Shown here: positions 20,940 through 31,536 of the stretch, piece after piece | Layout of the letters: every line of letters starts with the position of its first letter | Position numbering within the stretch: position 1 is the stretch's first letter | Origin: Brienomyrus brachyistius | Taxonomy: Eukaryota; Chordata; Actinopteri; Osteoglossiformes; Mormyridae | NCBI RefSeq assembly: GCF_023856365.1 | Contig: NC_064548.1 | Span: forward strand, 9,659,642-9,723,641 | Direction of reading: 5' to 3' | Length of the DNA stretch: 64,000 bases | Position numbers and translations under genes: made by a program | The notes under the pieces: generated by a model | Database searches by the model: none | Told to the model about the DNA's origin: nothing | Seen by the model: only the letters and a program-made list of their open reading frames with translations

Positions 20940-22650
20940 CTGATGCTGATAAAAAGTGGCAAGTGGAGCTCCCGGTGAATGGTGCATTAGTATGCTTGAG
21001 AACAGATACCAGCACAGTCATTTCACAGAACACAATCTTCAGCCGTCCTCAGTGCCCAGCTCTGCACTACAGCTGATGTGAGAAGCCTGGGTGATAAACT
21101 ACAGTGAATGGGAAAATGTGTAGCTATTACTAAGTGGAAGGGACAGAGATATACTTCTGAGATTTTTGGTGTAAACAGCCCATCGACTCCATGGCATTGT
21201 AGCTATAACATGGGTCATGCACTGAGAATGGATGAGCTGAAATATGACAGTGACAATGTCTTTTTTTTAACACTTGATGCCTCCAGCATATTTTGGTAGA
21301 TTCAGGTTGATCTCAGTAGCCAAAAGCTGCCTATCATCACAACACCAGTGGAAGGGTTCTGCTTCTAGAGTAGGGGTCTCAAACGCCAGTCCTGGAGGGC
21401 TGGAGCCCTGTGTAGCCTAGTTCTTTCCCTGTTCCACCACAAATGATTCAACTGAAGAGTAATGTGCTGTGTGGTAATTAGCACAAGGAGTTGAATCAGG
21501 TGTGATAAATGAGGGTAAACCAAAAACTGTGCAGGGCTCCGGCCCCCCAGGACTAAAGTTTGAGATCCCTGCTCTAGAGGCTTCCCTTTGGTATCACGTC
21601 CACTCCTGAAATTTTTCAGAGAGAGATGAGCACACTTTTGTGTGAACATAAAGGCACGGTGACGGTGATGGATGATGTCCTGGTTTTTGGGAAGACTTTG
21701 AAGTAACGTGATCAAAATCTCAAAGCTGAAATGCAAAGAATCAAAAAATCAGGGCTGATAATCTACAAGGAGAAGAGGCACTTTGCACAGTCTGCGATCC
21801 AGTATTCCGGCCATATCATCAGAGCTGATGGAATAAAGCCAGACAGCAGCAAGGTCAAAGCAATAACAGTGTTGCTTAATCCACAGAACATTACTGAACA
21901 TTGCTTAATGCTGTCTACAGTAAATTATTCAGCAAAGTTTCTCTCTTTCATTGATACATCCAGTCACACAGCTCCTGAAGAGCAGTGCTCAATGGAGGTG
22001 AGGAGCGCAGACAAAAGCAGCTATGGTTTGGGGGCCACCCTTCTGTAAGACCAGCGAGACAGACCATGTCCTCTTGCATTCTGCATTACAGAGCCGCTCC
22101 AATATCTGGTACAGGCCAGAGCCCAGCTCGGCTTACATTGGAACGTCAGATCAAGACCAAACTTCCAAGATTTATAATATTTTGCCCTCTCTCATCAATC
22201 CTTAGTTGGTGAGAGAAAAGAGAAAATGACGATAAAACAAAGCAGGCTTACTGTTTCTTCTGCAAGAGAAGACATTCAGCAAGATTTACCAGATCTACAC
22301 CATGGATAGAACTTGAACGTTAAGCTGGATGGTGAAATAGAATGGAGAATGCTTGCACCTGACCCCAGGTCTTACGTGGTCAAGAAAGAATATGGCAAAA
22401 TCACACGTCGTAACCGGAGACACCTTCAACTGATTCCTAAAATAGCAGGCCTGGAAAGTGAGCCATCAGACAGCAATGCCCAGACGTCATCTGCAGTCAC
22501 AAAGGAACCAGACTTGCCAGTTTCTACAGCACCTCAGACATTCCAGAGTGTCCTCCCCCAGTGAAATGCCTGTTCTAAAAAACACAAATAGCACTGATGT
22601 TTATTTGGACTGCACAGTGTCAGTGTCTTCTGAATTAACTGCTAATTGAT
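20940..22650 (+). mobile_element. Degenerate Ty3/Gypsy retrotransposon (protease, RT, RNase H start, pol end)
   Basis: In order: a protease-like VNGALVCLRTDTSTVIS (about 20970-21020; DTS where DTG/DSG is usual); after an inserted MITE, an RT piece with PFGITSTPEIFQ-like text (about 21582-21620); VMDDVLVFGK (catalytic DD, about 21670-21700); YSGHIIRADGIKPDSSKV; SSYGLGATLL (RNase H start); and the terminal RSYVVKK...RRNRRHL (about 22365-22425). Stops and deletions are frequent, and integrase is missing or unrecognisable. No LTR pair was identified. Confidence 0.75.
21371..21571. mobile_element. hAT-type MITE, 201 bp
   Basis: Terminal inverted repeats TAGGGGTCTCAAAC / GTTTGAGATCCCTG (one mismatch region), with CCAGTCCTGGAGGGCTGGAG just inside. 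It is flanked by an 8-bp duplication with one mismatch, TTCTAGAG (21363-21370) and CTCTAGAG (21572-21579). It interrupts the Gypsy RT frame just before LPFGI, so it is younger than that element. Confidence 0.8.
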
Positions 22651-22739
22651 GGTTTGCGGCATTGTGGACGTTGTAGATTTTATACTAGATTTCTTAGGTT
22701 AACCAAACAGAAGCACATTACAGTAATATATTCTACTTA

Positions 22740-23310
22740 TATCAGTTTTTCACATTCAGCATATGACAACATACCCTGGACTTTTGGCGATGTTACAAAA
22801 ATCATAGTATGTTGAATCCATTCTTAGGTTTATAATTTGTTGTTTAGCCTTCAGATACATTGGTTCTAAGTACACCAGTATAGCCTTCCTGTGTACTTCA
22901 TTGTCACTAACAAGCATCTCTTTTTTAACTATTTCAGTTGCAGAAAGTGTTTTGATATACATTAGTTTTTGTCATTTGTGCATTCAAGCAGGTATTGGAT
23001 AGACTCATGAGTATCAAGAGTTAGAAACAGATTGTTGTGTGTCATCATCATAATATAGGACCAAAAACTGAGCCTTGCAATAGCTTGATTGATCCCTGTA
23101 ATAGCTGGACGGTTTTTGACATACTGTAGGTACCAAGTGCAGCACAATATTCACGCCCACTTAGATAGGATCTGAATCAGTCGAAGGCCATACCAGAGAA
23201 GTCGACACAGGTATGCAACCGGTTCAGCAGAATCTCCTGGTCTACCGTATCAAAGGCAGCACTGAGATCTAGAAGAACAAGAATGGGGAGGTTACCTGAG
23301 TCTGTTTAAC
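22740..23310 (-). mobile_element. LINE RT relic, inverted counterpart of 2190-2870
   Basis: The minus strand carries the same LINE text as 2217-2700, including LSAAFDTVDQEILLN (about 23275-23230) and the 3' segment with MLVSDNEVHRKAILVYLE (about 22919-22866). It lies left of the family's upstream block, mirroring 842-2870. Confidence 0.75.
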
Positions 23311-23319
23311 CTTTAAAGG

Positions 23320-24640
23320 TTTTATTTTATACTTTCAATCATCTTCTTTTTTAATACCTTACTTATTTCTTTTTATCTTTGCAATTGCTTGTACTTTTAG
23401 CTCGGAGTTTTATTATGTCAATAGATGTATTCATTCGTTTCTTGGGGGGGGGGGGGGGGGGGGGGTGGAGTGTGTTCTGTTTTGTTTTTTCTTAAAAAGT
23501 CTCTAATAAAAATTTGATCACAAAAAAAAGATGTATTCATTTGTTTCAAGTTGTGTACCGAACCATAAATAATGATGAATACATGTACTGTTATAGCGCC
23601 AATATTTGACAAAATGAAGAAAATATGTAATAATTTAGCATTATTTAGCTTATCATTATCTGGGCAAGTATTTTGTTCATGTTAATCAGTATCTTGATAA
23701 AGTACCATATAATGTTTGTTTGATCAAACGGATCGGACCTTTTTCCTCATATCCTCTAATGGCATAATACACCCTTGGGGTTCCAGAATGCTTCTCCACA
23801 TGGAATTTGTTTTTCCCCTCTGGACATGGTAAAGAACAAGTAACACTACTCATACAACGGAATGCCGTTTGGCCGAGTCGTAATAATAGCAATGAGGAAA
23901 TGGTCCTATCCTGTATGAGGGTTCAAGAACAGATGTATGTGTGTTTCGATGTGATTTGGGGATCTACAAATAAACGGTACAGTATTGTGTTAATTTGTAG
24001 TATTGAAATACGGGTAGCATGTACAGCTTTGCTTTAATACTTTGCTAACTAACTTTGAGTATCAATAACTGTTTCTTTGTAGCTAATGTTAGTGGCTAGT
24101 TTTACAGTCTCACTTCTTAATGTCTCATTAAATGTAATGTTTGACTTGGATGTTGCCAGTGTTTTCACAGCGGGGTGACATAATGTGCATTGCACACCCC
24201 CCCCCCCCCCCACCACCACCACTTAAAATCAAAATAACTGTGACGGGCATAGCTCTCGTCAAATGTAGTGTGGTAAGATGATAATCATAAAAAAGATCAG
24301 AGTGGTGGAGAAGGGTATGTCTGCAGCCAGCAGCCGTCCGCAAGTAGGAGGGACTTACGTTGCAAATAGGAGGGACTGATTACAAGAGGTACGTCAACAC
24401 ATCTCGTGACAGGTGCTGTTTGCACAAAAAAAGGCGTTACCTCAGCTTTGCATTTGCATCGGAAATCCATTCTTCGTTTTCAGAATTATGATGATATAAT
24501 CTAGAAGTAATAATGATTTATTACAAAAGTTATTGTAATGTAATTATGTTCATTTTTCTCAGTAACTGTAACGGAATACAGTGACATAGTTTTGTATTGA
24601 TATTGCGTAACAGTTACCAATATTTCATTCTGCTCTATAT
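23320..24640. other. Gene-free stretch with G/C homopolymers
   Basis: A G run of about 19 (about 23447-23465) and a C run of about 14 (about 24198-24211), followed by CACCACCACC. The stretch around 23740-23770 matches 20490-20515 (CTCATATCCTCTAATGGCAT). No gene is seen. Confidence 0.5.
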
Positions 24641-25114
24641 AGCCCACAGTGTATGACCGTATGCCCTGTGCTTCCGGGGACAGGATTCAGGCTAATGGTG
24701 ACCCTGTATTGGATGACATGTTATAGAAGATACACTGATGAATCTGCAGTAATATGCAGCAATAAGTAGTATAAAGCCCAATACCAATTCATCTTAGTCA
24801 CCCAAAATTATAAGTCCATCCCATCGTCTTCCTTAACCGCTTGTGGGCAGCATGTAGCTCAGTGGGCTAAGCCTCTGTGCCTGTGGTTGCCAGTTCAAGC
24901 GCAGCCTCGGCACGTCTGCGGGTCCTTCAGCAAGGCCCTTACCCTCGAACAACCTGAGCGCTTCTATGGATGACTGCCTTTCGCAGTCAGCTTCCTCTCT
25001 CACCTACAGAGAGCAGGTTGGGGGAGGCGTGAAGAGAATTTCCCCAAAATGTTCCATGACAACACTACCTTTCACCAGGGTGAATGTGGGTGTGGCCAGG
25101 AGTGTCACCGCACT
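24640..25114 (+). repeat. Duplicated block upstream of copy 2, carrying a SINE
   Basis: Matches the minus strand of 1060-1650. Homology is interrupted at about 24843-24965 by a tRNA-type SINE. Confidence 0.75.
24843..24965 (+). mobile_element. tRNA-derived SINE
   Basis: Has an A-box-like TAGCTCAGTGGGCTA and a B-box-like GCCAGTTCAAGCGC about 35 bp later, the internal pol III promoter of a tRNA, followed by a tRNA-unrelated part. Absent from the homologous block at about 1440 and 15050. Confidence 0.7.
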
Positions 25115-25122
25115 CATAAATA
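25115..25122 (+). promoter_or_regulatory. TATA-like box of copy 2
   Basis: CATAAATA, aligned with those of the other copies. The exon 1 donor follows at 25177. Confidence 0.6.
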
Positions 25123-25886
25123 CCAGAGACTTTCCGACCCCGAAGAATCTGCGAGGACACACTCTGCTAGCAGGCTGTAAGTGCACCGTCTCTGCCGACT
25201 CTGTGTATCTACCCAGAGCTCAGTTTGCTGTTGACTTTAAAGGAAAAACTGGCTTTTTAAACAATTATTTCTAATGTGGGCTGATTTGCATCACTGTGCA
25301 CCTGGCTTGGCTGTTATGTTTCACTCAGTGTACGCTGAGTACAGTCTAGTGTTTAAAGATTGCTTTTCTGTGGTCACATTGACTGAAACTACTTTCTAGC
25401 CTTTGGCAAATTTGTTTCACAAAAATAAATTTGGAATTCATGTTCATTGTATTGCTTTCAATTCCGAGTCAGGTGACACGCACAATGGTTTTAAAAGCAG
25501 TGAACAGGCCAAACTTGTTTGATCAGTTTGGTGTTCTGTGTGAACCACAAGGGGGCAGCACTCATAAGGTACACTTTGGGGTGGGACGTGTTTGAGTTGG
25601 GCTGACAGTGTTCAAACAGGAACTCCAGCTATTCCCTTTACATACACAGGACTGTATGCTGATAACTGAAAACTGCTTTTTTTTAATAAACATTAGGAGA
25701 AAGAGACATACAAGGGATTAAAAGGGAGGAAACAGGTAAGAAGGGAAAGGGAGTGGCTAGGGTTAGCAGTGGCTACTATCTGTCACTCACTGCTGCCATC
25801 CTATTGTGTGCTGTCAGAGAAGCCTGTCATGTTTGCAAGGTAATGACTGCTCTCTCTCTCCCCCTTTTCAGCTTTCACAACTGAAC

Positions 25887-26275
25887 ATGTCCCATCACCA
25901 CCACCACCACAACCATCATGGTAATTCTTAATTGCTGCCAGTGATTGCAGTGTTTTCACTTTCTTGGAAGTGAACTTTAGAGATCGTCAGGCTTGTTTGA
26001 CCTCGTTTTTGTTTTGAAATCCTGCAGGCTACAATATGGGTTACCAGCCAGGAGGCTACGTGGCACCCGGAGCCTATGTCGCTCCTGGAGCCTACGTCTC
26101 ACCTGGGGCCTACGTCTCACCTGGAATAGGAGTGGTTCCACCAGGGGGTGTCGTACTACCAACTTACCCTCCTGCCCCATACCAACCAGGCGGTTTTGCA
26201 ACTGTTGGCCCTACATGGAATTATGAACCCCATCACGGTCATCATCACCATCACGGTCATCATCACCATCACTGA
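25887..26275 (+). CDS. His-rich Pro/Gly hexapeptide-repeat protein, copy 2 (93 aa)
   Basis: Exons: exon 1 ending 25176, exon 2 at 25697-25735, exon 3 at 25872-25920 with ATG at 25887, and exon 4 coding 26028-26275. The exon 3/4 junction splits a Gly codon, as in copies 1 and 3. Exon 3 encodes MSHHHHHHNHH. Exon 4 encodes YNMGYQPGGYVAPG, PGAYVA/PGAYVS repeats (about residues 21-45), a PPGGVVLPTYPPAPYQPGG region and the tail HHGHHHHHGHHHHH. No signal peptide or membrane helix. Both termini could bind divalent metal (inference). The poly(A) signal is at 26700-26705. This copy is the most regular member. The product is not recognised. Confidence 0.78.
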
Positions 26276-26699
26276 TCCAGTGAACCTCTTGCTTATACTG
26301 ATTTATGGGGCTGCTACCATATTATGATAACGACATTGCAGTTATTAACAGCTAAACATCATTATTTGTTATTTTGGACTTTCTCTGCTAGCCTCAGGAG
26401 GTTGGGCTCTCCCTTGGAGTCTGGTTCCTCCCAAGATTTCTTCCTACTAGGGAGCTTTTTCTTTGCCACTATCGTCTCTGACTTGCTATCTTGGGCCCTT
26501 TGGGGAATGTAAAGCACTTTGAGACATACAGTAGTGTCACAATGCTCTGTATAAAATTAAATTGAATTTAATTAAATGTAACATCAGGGGTTAAGTTGTG
26601 AAGATGAAAATGTGTTTATCTGCTTCATGTGTCCTCGTCAAACAAAAGGAGAAGCTTTATACAACTTAATCTATTGTTAAATGTTTTATTGTTTGACAA

Positions 26700-26705
26700 A
26701 ATAAA
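26700..26705 (+). promoter_or_regulatory. Poly(A) signal of copy 2
   Basis: AATAAA followed by GAGAATTTGAAAAAAGC, conserved with copy 1. Confidence 0.6.
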
Positions 26706-26726
26706 GAGAATTTGAAAAAAGCATGA

Positions 26727-27427
26727 AACTGAATTCACAGATCTTTTATTCAATTATTGAAAGTATGAAATAAAAAATTATCTCTGAGACACACCATGGA
26801 CCCCAGTGTTTAGAGACAGCTGAATCTATGATGATCAAATAGGGTAATTTAAATTTTTGAGAAGCACTACTTCTAATATTCATATGTATTCATGTTCAAA
26901 ATAACTTGCACGGTGCAGGGTCATGGTTGGCCTGCAGCCTGTCCCAGGAAGCACAGGCCTCACACTCACATGCTACAGGGAATATAAAGACACCAGCTCA
27001 CCAAACTTCATGAGGGGAGAAACCCGCAGAACACTGGGAGAACATGCAGACTGCAAAGAAAGAGGCAATCCATACCCAACCACAGGTGATTATAGGGACT
27101 CTGGGGGCCCAAGGCAAAAAACTCCACGGAGCCCTCCAACTCACCCTCCCCCGATATGGTAAAATTAGTGTGATGTCTAAATTAATTATATCGACAAAGA
27201 GAATTTAATAAACACAAGTCTGTTCTTTTCACTATTGTAAAAACTATACACAAATAAAGCAGATTTATCGTTACAATGCAGCATGTAATTGCCGCCATGG
27301 GGGGCTGTCCAAAATTGGAACTCCAGACAATTGTCTGGTCTGCCTGCCTTGTCACTTTGCCTCTGTTACGGCGCTGAAGGTGAGAGGCAACAATGATCCA
27401 CCATGGAACCTCTACTTCCATACAGTA
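26727..27427 (+). repeat. 3' flank of copy 2, inverted counterpart of 36060-36750
   Basis: About 700 bp match the minus strand of 36060-36750 closely, including the GTCCCAGGAAGCACAGGCC region (26940-27165 against 36330-36560). This extends the inverted pair formed by copies 2 and 3 well past the genes. Confidence 0.8.
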
Positions 27428-27703
27428 GTCAAAAGTCAAAGTCAAAGTAAACTTTATTGTCATCTCTGCTATATACTGTACAGGTACATAGAGAGACGAG
27501 ATGACGTGGCTCCAGTTTTTTTCAGTGCAGACGAGAGAAAGAGACATGTAACAAATAGGCACGTGGTAAACAAAGTAAATAAATATAAGGTATACAAAAA
27601 ATATATACTATATTGGAGATAGAGGTAGAGGAGGTTATAATAGTTATATATGGAAAATGTGCAAATAAGTGCCAGAAGTGCAAAAATGCTTGTAGCAGAG
27701 TGT
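27428..27703 (+). mobile_element. SINE-like or non-autonomous insertion, about 276 bp
   Basis: Begins GTCAAAAGTCAAAGTCAAAG and continues with a stretch common in fish genomes (AACTTTATTGTCATCTCTGC). The homologous site after copy 1 (about 18711) lacks it. CAGTA flanks both ends here (27423-27427 and 27704-27708) and occurs once in the empty site. The class is uncertain. Confidence 0.65.
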
Positions 27704-28171
27704 CAGTAACCGCCTAATGTATAATACAATGACTTTTCATGCCTGTTTTGCTGCTCTGCACTGGAGACTCAGCTACTCACGAAATGCATCAATGTGAAAA
27801 TAATAATTTATTGGTCCAACAGCTGGAATTGCTTGCCATATTAGATTACATATGATATCCATTATGTATGTCCTGTTCACTCATTTCATTTATAGGTTAT
27901 ATTTTCTATGTGATTATTCCATGATGGTAAACTTTAAATGAGGAGAGTATTGAAACATTATAACGTTTACATTACTTGAACAGCTTGTCTCTTTTCAAGT
28001 GGCAAAACTTGCATTTTATGAAAACATTAAGTGAATGCTTCCTGCACATGTTTACCACCCTTTTTGAAAGATGAGAGAAACGTTTTGCTGCGCTACTATT
28101 TATTTATTTTCGAATTTGCTTTATAACTCCCGCTACAAGCATACACCGTGTATTTGCTCTCTGATAGCCGA

Positions 28172-28895
28172 ATGATGGCGTGTTTGAGATTTTTGCGCAA
28201 CTTTCAAACGAGCCATTTGCTCTCTGCCGCTGGACTGGTGGTTGCGGCCGCCGGGACAGTGTACCTCGCTCGCCGATTCTGGAGAACGGCGGAGCTGGAG
28301 GAAGGTACGCGAACAGCATTCGTCTTAGTATGTGGGAAATAATTGGGAGGATAAGAAAATGCGTACGGACGGAAGTTTAAAATAATCTTCATGTGTTCTG
28401 GTTAAATATGTGTGTATATATGTACATTTTTGATCTCATTGAGAAAACGTACTAACATTCGAGGACCATTATTTGTCCAATTCAGTTGAATTTAATTTTA
28501 TTTAGGTCCCAAAAACTTAGACCCAAATCATTTAGTAACAGCATCATGAACTGACATGACATCTAATGTCATTAAACGATACTAAAAGCTAAGTTGTTAG
28601 AAAAGCCAGGAGACAGCAGAGTCCTGACATTAAATATTCTGTTTCAGACCAACAGCATCTGCTGGCATTAGAGGACTCTGATGCCAGTGCAGACCTGGAT
28701 CTCACCCTGGATGAGGTACATTTACACTCCGATTTATTAGCTACTAATGCTTTTCCATGCTTACAGCAAAAATACATCAAAATATTACTTTTAACTGGTT
28801 TTTGTCTTTGTCTGAAGATTGTTAATGAAGACAACGGACAGGTCATGACCTGGGATTTCAGCCCGTTGTTCTGTGGACCCTTTGCTGCAGTGAGA
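28172..28895 (+). CDS. 5' exons of an unrecognised membrane-anchored protein
   Basis: Three exons join in frame: 28172-28304, 28648-28715 and 28818-28895, each with good acceptor and donor signals (G|GTACGC; CTGTTTCAG; GAG|GTACAT; TCTGAAG; AGA|GTAAGA). They give 93 residues: MMACLRFLRNFQTSH, a hydrophobic segment (LLSAAGLVVAAAGTVYLA, about residues 16-33), the basic RRFWR, then acidic ALEDSDASADLDLTLDE and MTWDFSPLFCGPFAAV. The topology suggests an N-terminal signal anchor with a soluble C-terminal part, possibly on mitochondria or ER (inference). Later exons were not established; a candidate lies at about 30804. I cannot name the family. Confidence 0.6.
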
Positions 28896-28936
28896 GTAAG
28901 ATCTGCCAGACAGTCACCTCTCCTCTTCTATCTTTT

Positions 28937-29092
28937 TCTTGATATGTATTAGTATGTTTAGTTAGTGAATAAAGTAAAATTAAAAAGTAACCGAGTGTAG
29001 TTTATCAGTTATTTAGCCTGATAGGTGAGGAGAACAAAAAAGGTACATATAATGTGTAAATGTGTCACACAAGGTACATCCCCTATAAATCC
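28937..29092. repeat. Direct repeat, copy at 31171-31342
   Basis: TTAGTATGTTTAGTTAGTGAATAAAGTAAAATTAAAAAG-type text, the TGTAAATGTGTCA stretch and ACAAGGTACATCCCCTATAAATCC recur in the same order and orientation about 2.2 kb away. Confidence 0.8.
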
Positions 29093-30600
29093 TTAAAACT
29101 TTGACAGACTTAACATAACTGTCTGGCCAGTGTAATGAAGTAAGCTGTGGGCATGAAGGTGCATTCGGCAAGTAGGAAAGATCAAATAAACGCAGAAGTA
29201 TCATCATTCTGCTAGTGTACAGCTGCATGTGACACGTATGACCTGGCCTGACCTGGGTACAGCATCATCTGAGGCATAATCCAGTATCCTTTCATAGCCA
29301 GAGTCTTGCTAACATTCAGGGTCACATGCTGGCTTATAATACATGCACTATGAAGTCACTCTCACACCCTGTAAATGAAGGTCTAGGAACAGACTTTGGA
29401 TGCTCTGTGTCTTGCAGGTTTAAGATCATCACATGACATTTTATTATCCTGGGGAGATATTTAATTTTTTCCTACTTAGTGGGCTACTGGTCAGATTACA
29501 GTAGCAACCCAAATACCATTTTGAAGAAGAGGAAATCAGCAAGACTGCTGCATGAAGGGGGAAGGTTATTCGTAAACATACATGCCCTCACGCAGAGGCA
29601 GCCTTCATGCACATGCAAAGTGATGTGAGCATTTCCATCTTTCTCGGACCCATGGATTCCACAGAGAGTGTATTGAAATATCCACCTCTATTTTTACACG
29701 AGCGTCCAGCAGCCGTTTAAGCAGCACTAGCTATCGCTCTCCTGTTACATTGTAATTACGAATGGCCTTTAAAGAGAGATATTTCTGTGTCATTCAGCCC
29801 CTGCCATGTTCCACTGCTGCAGCTGGCTGGACGCAGTGCCATTACTATCACCCTGGGCATCCCGTTTGCCATTTTTACTGCTGGACTGGCTGCGTTTTAT
29901 CAAATGGGTCTCAATAGTTCCCATTACTGAAGTCATTCAACTAGAGAAATGCTGTGAAAGATACTGTGTAATGAAACATGATGTGTGCATCCTGGCTCCA
30001 AGGAGGCCCCCACTCCTCATGATTACGATACATAATCAGCAGTGGTGATCAAAATTAGAGAGCAAGAGACGTTTTTGTAAAGTCACAGCTTATCCAAATC
30101 CCAAATGATTCTAACATGAATAGACGAGATGTACTGTATTTTAATCATATTTCAACAGTGAAAACTGCCACATCACAAAGTACAGTATATGGTTTAAATA
30201 AGAAATTTGAGAAAGACGTGAGATCAAAATCAGAGAATGATTTGTTATACTTGACGGTTCTTGTATCTAGTCTGAAATATCTTGAAATATCAGGCATCCC
30301 CAGTCTATCTGACAACTTCGGTAGACATTTTGCAAGATGGTGGACCTCTCTAAGGTGCCTGAGACCATGTGACATCAGGTTGTGCAGATGAAGGCTGATG
30401 GGATGGACCCTCTTGGCCGCCGGAAGAGAAGTTAATCCTTCCAAGAGCTTCATTTCTCAAATACTGAAGCTGTACAATAAAACATTCTAATACCCTTAAA
30501 AGGCTGGTTGCCCACATATGACGAGAGCACAAGTGAACAAGACGATGGGCAGACCTTCTTTTATAATATTGTTGTAAATAAAAACAAAATTCTGCAATCG
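29093..30600. other. No established gene
   Basis: Probably intronic if the gene starting at 28172 continues. A hydrophobic open stretch after the acceptor-like CTGTGTCATTCAG (ending about 29796) has no good donor and is not called. Confidence 0.4.
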
Positions 30601-30800
30601 GTTGGCACCCCATCCTGGGTTATTTCCTGCCTTGGGCCTGTAGCTTCCTAGATACACTTTGGACCCACGCGAACCAGCATAGGACAAGCGGATTTAAAAA
30701 ATGGACAAACAAAAATCAAATTACAGCCATCTATCTGCAATAACCATTTACCCATTATGGGGTCTTGGTGAACCTGGAGCCCAAGCCTAGGAAGTACAGG
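30601..30800. repeat. Fragment of the common teleost dispersed repeat
   Basis: GGCACCCCATCCTGGGTTATTTCCTGCC-like text and GGAGCCCAAGCC belong to the repeat also seen at 16776-17015. Confidence 0.45.
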
Positions 30801-30803
30801 GCG

Positions 30804-31030
30804 GCTCCCAAGGACCATCATCGTCATCGGGAACCCTGCAACCTTCCACCAGAGCCGCCAGAAGGACCTGGAGAGCTTTCTGGAGAGAGTCACCATCATC
30901 CAAGAGATTCTCTTCAGCCTCCTGAGGTTGATCATGGAGGACATAACCTGTATGCAGCAGGCAGAACAGGCCCAAAAAACTTCTCCTACATGTCCTGTGT
31001 GTGTGTGTGTGTGCGTGTGTTTGGTTTAAT
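30804..31030 (+). other. Candidate coding exon
   Basis: One frame from about 30806 reads RLPRTIIVIGNPATFHQ, RQKDLESFLERVTIIQE and LFSLLRLIMEDITCMQQ before a (TG)n run and a stop at 31027, with amphipathic, protein-like spacing. The acceptor-like GAAGTACAG ends at 30803. Joining it to the exon ending at 28895 needs at least one intervening exon of suitable phase, which I did not find. The other plus-strand frame over these bases is His/Pro-rich and looks accidental. Confidence 0.35.
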
Positions 31031-31170
31031 GAGATTTTGCATTTGAAAGGAGTATGCGACGTCTTTAATACATTTTGAATTTTTATATTGTTTGAGGTTA
31101 GACTTTTTTATCAGTAGTGTATTTGGATAGTCTTATTTGGTGGAATATTTGATTTGATTGTTTAGATTTT

Positions 31171-31342
31171 TCCTGATACTTCTTAGTATGTTTAGTTAGT
31201 GAATAAAGTAAAATTAAAAAGAAACAGGGTGCAGTTTATCAGTAATTTAGCCTTTTCACACTTTTATGTGAGGAGAGCTAAAGAACAGAAAAGATACATA
31301 CCCTGTGCAAATGTGTCATACAAGGTACATCCCCTATAAATC
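31171..31342. repeat. Direct repeat, copy at 28937-29092
   Basis: See the copy upstream. The two bracket the candidate exon and intron region. Confidence 0.8.
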
Positions 31343-31536
31343 CCTGAATTCTGGACAGAGCCTGGCCATTTTGTTTGGAAAATTAATATCATCTGTACAA
31401 ATGATCTTGACAGATACTTCCTGTCTCCTCTGTTCCCTGGTCTTTGATGTTTGGTTTTTGTTCTTGGCTTTGCTTGTTTTGTTTGTTTAATGCTTTTGAT
31501 GAAACTTGAGAACTCTAAGTACTGCTGCTATTGCAC

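Noticed and set aside
24843..24965. Possible tRNA gene
   Set aside because: The A and B boxes are present, but no cloverleaf can be folded by eye and a tRNA-unrelated tail follows; better as a SINE.
29797..29930. Hydrophobic open stretch after an acceptor-like site
   Set aside because: All three frames look hydrophobic, there is no good donor, and the phase 0 frame from the preceding exon gives Cys/His-rich text with an early stop.
30765..31046. His/Pro-rich frame (DHHRHREPCNLPPEPPEG)
   Set aside because: Resembles the His-rich family only by chance; it lacks the shared exon structure, and another frame over the same bases is more protein-like.
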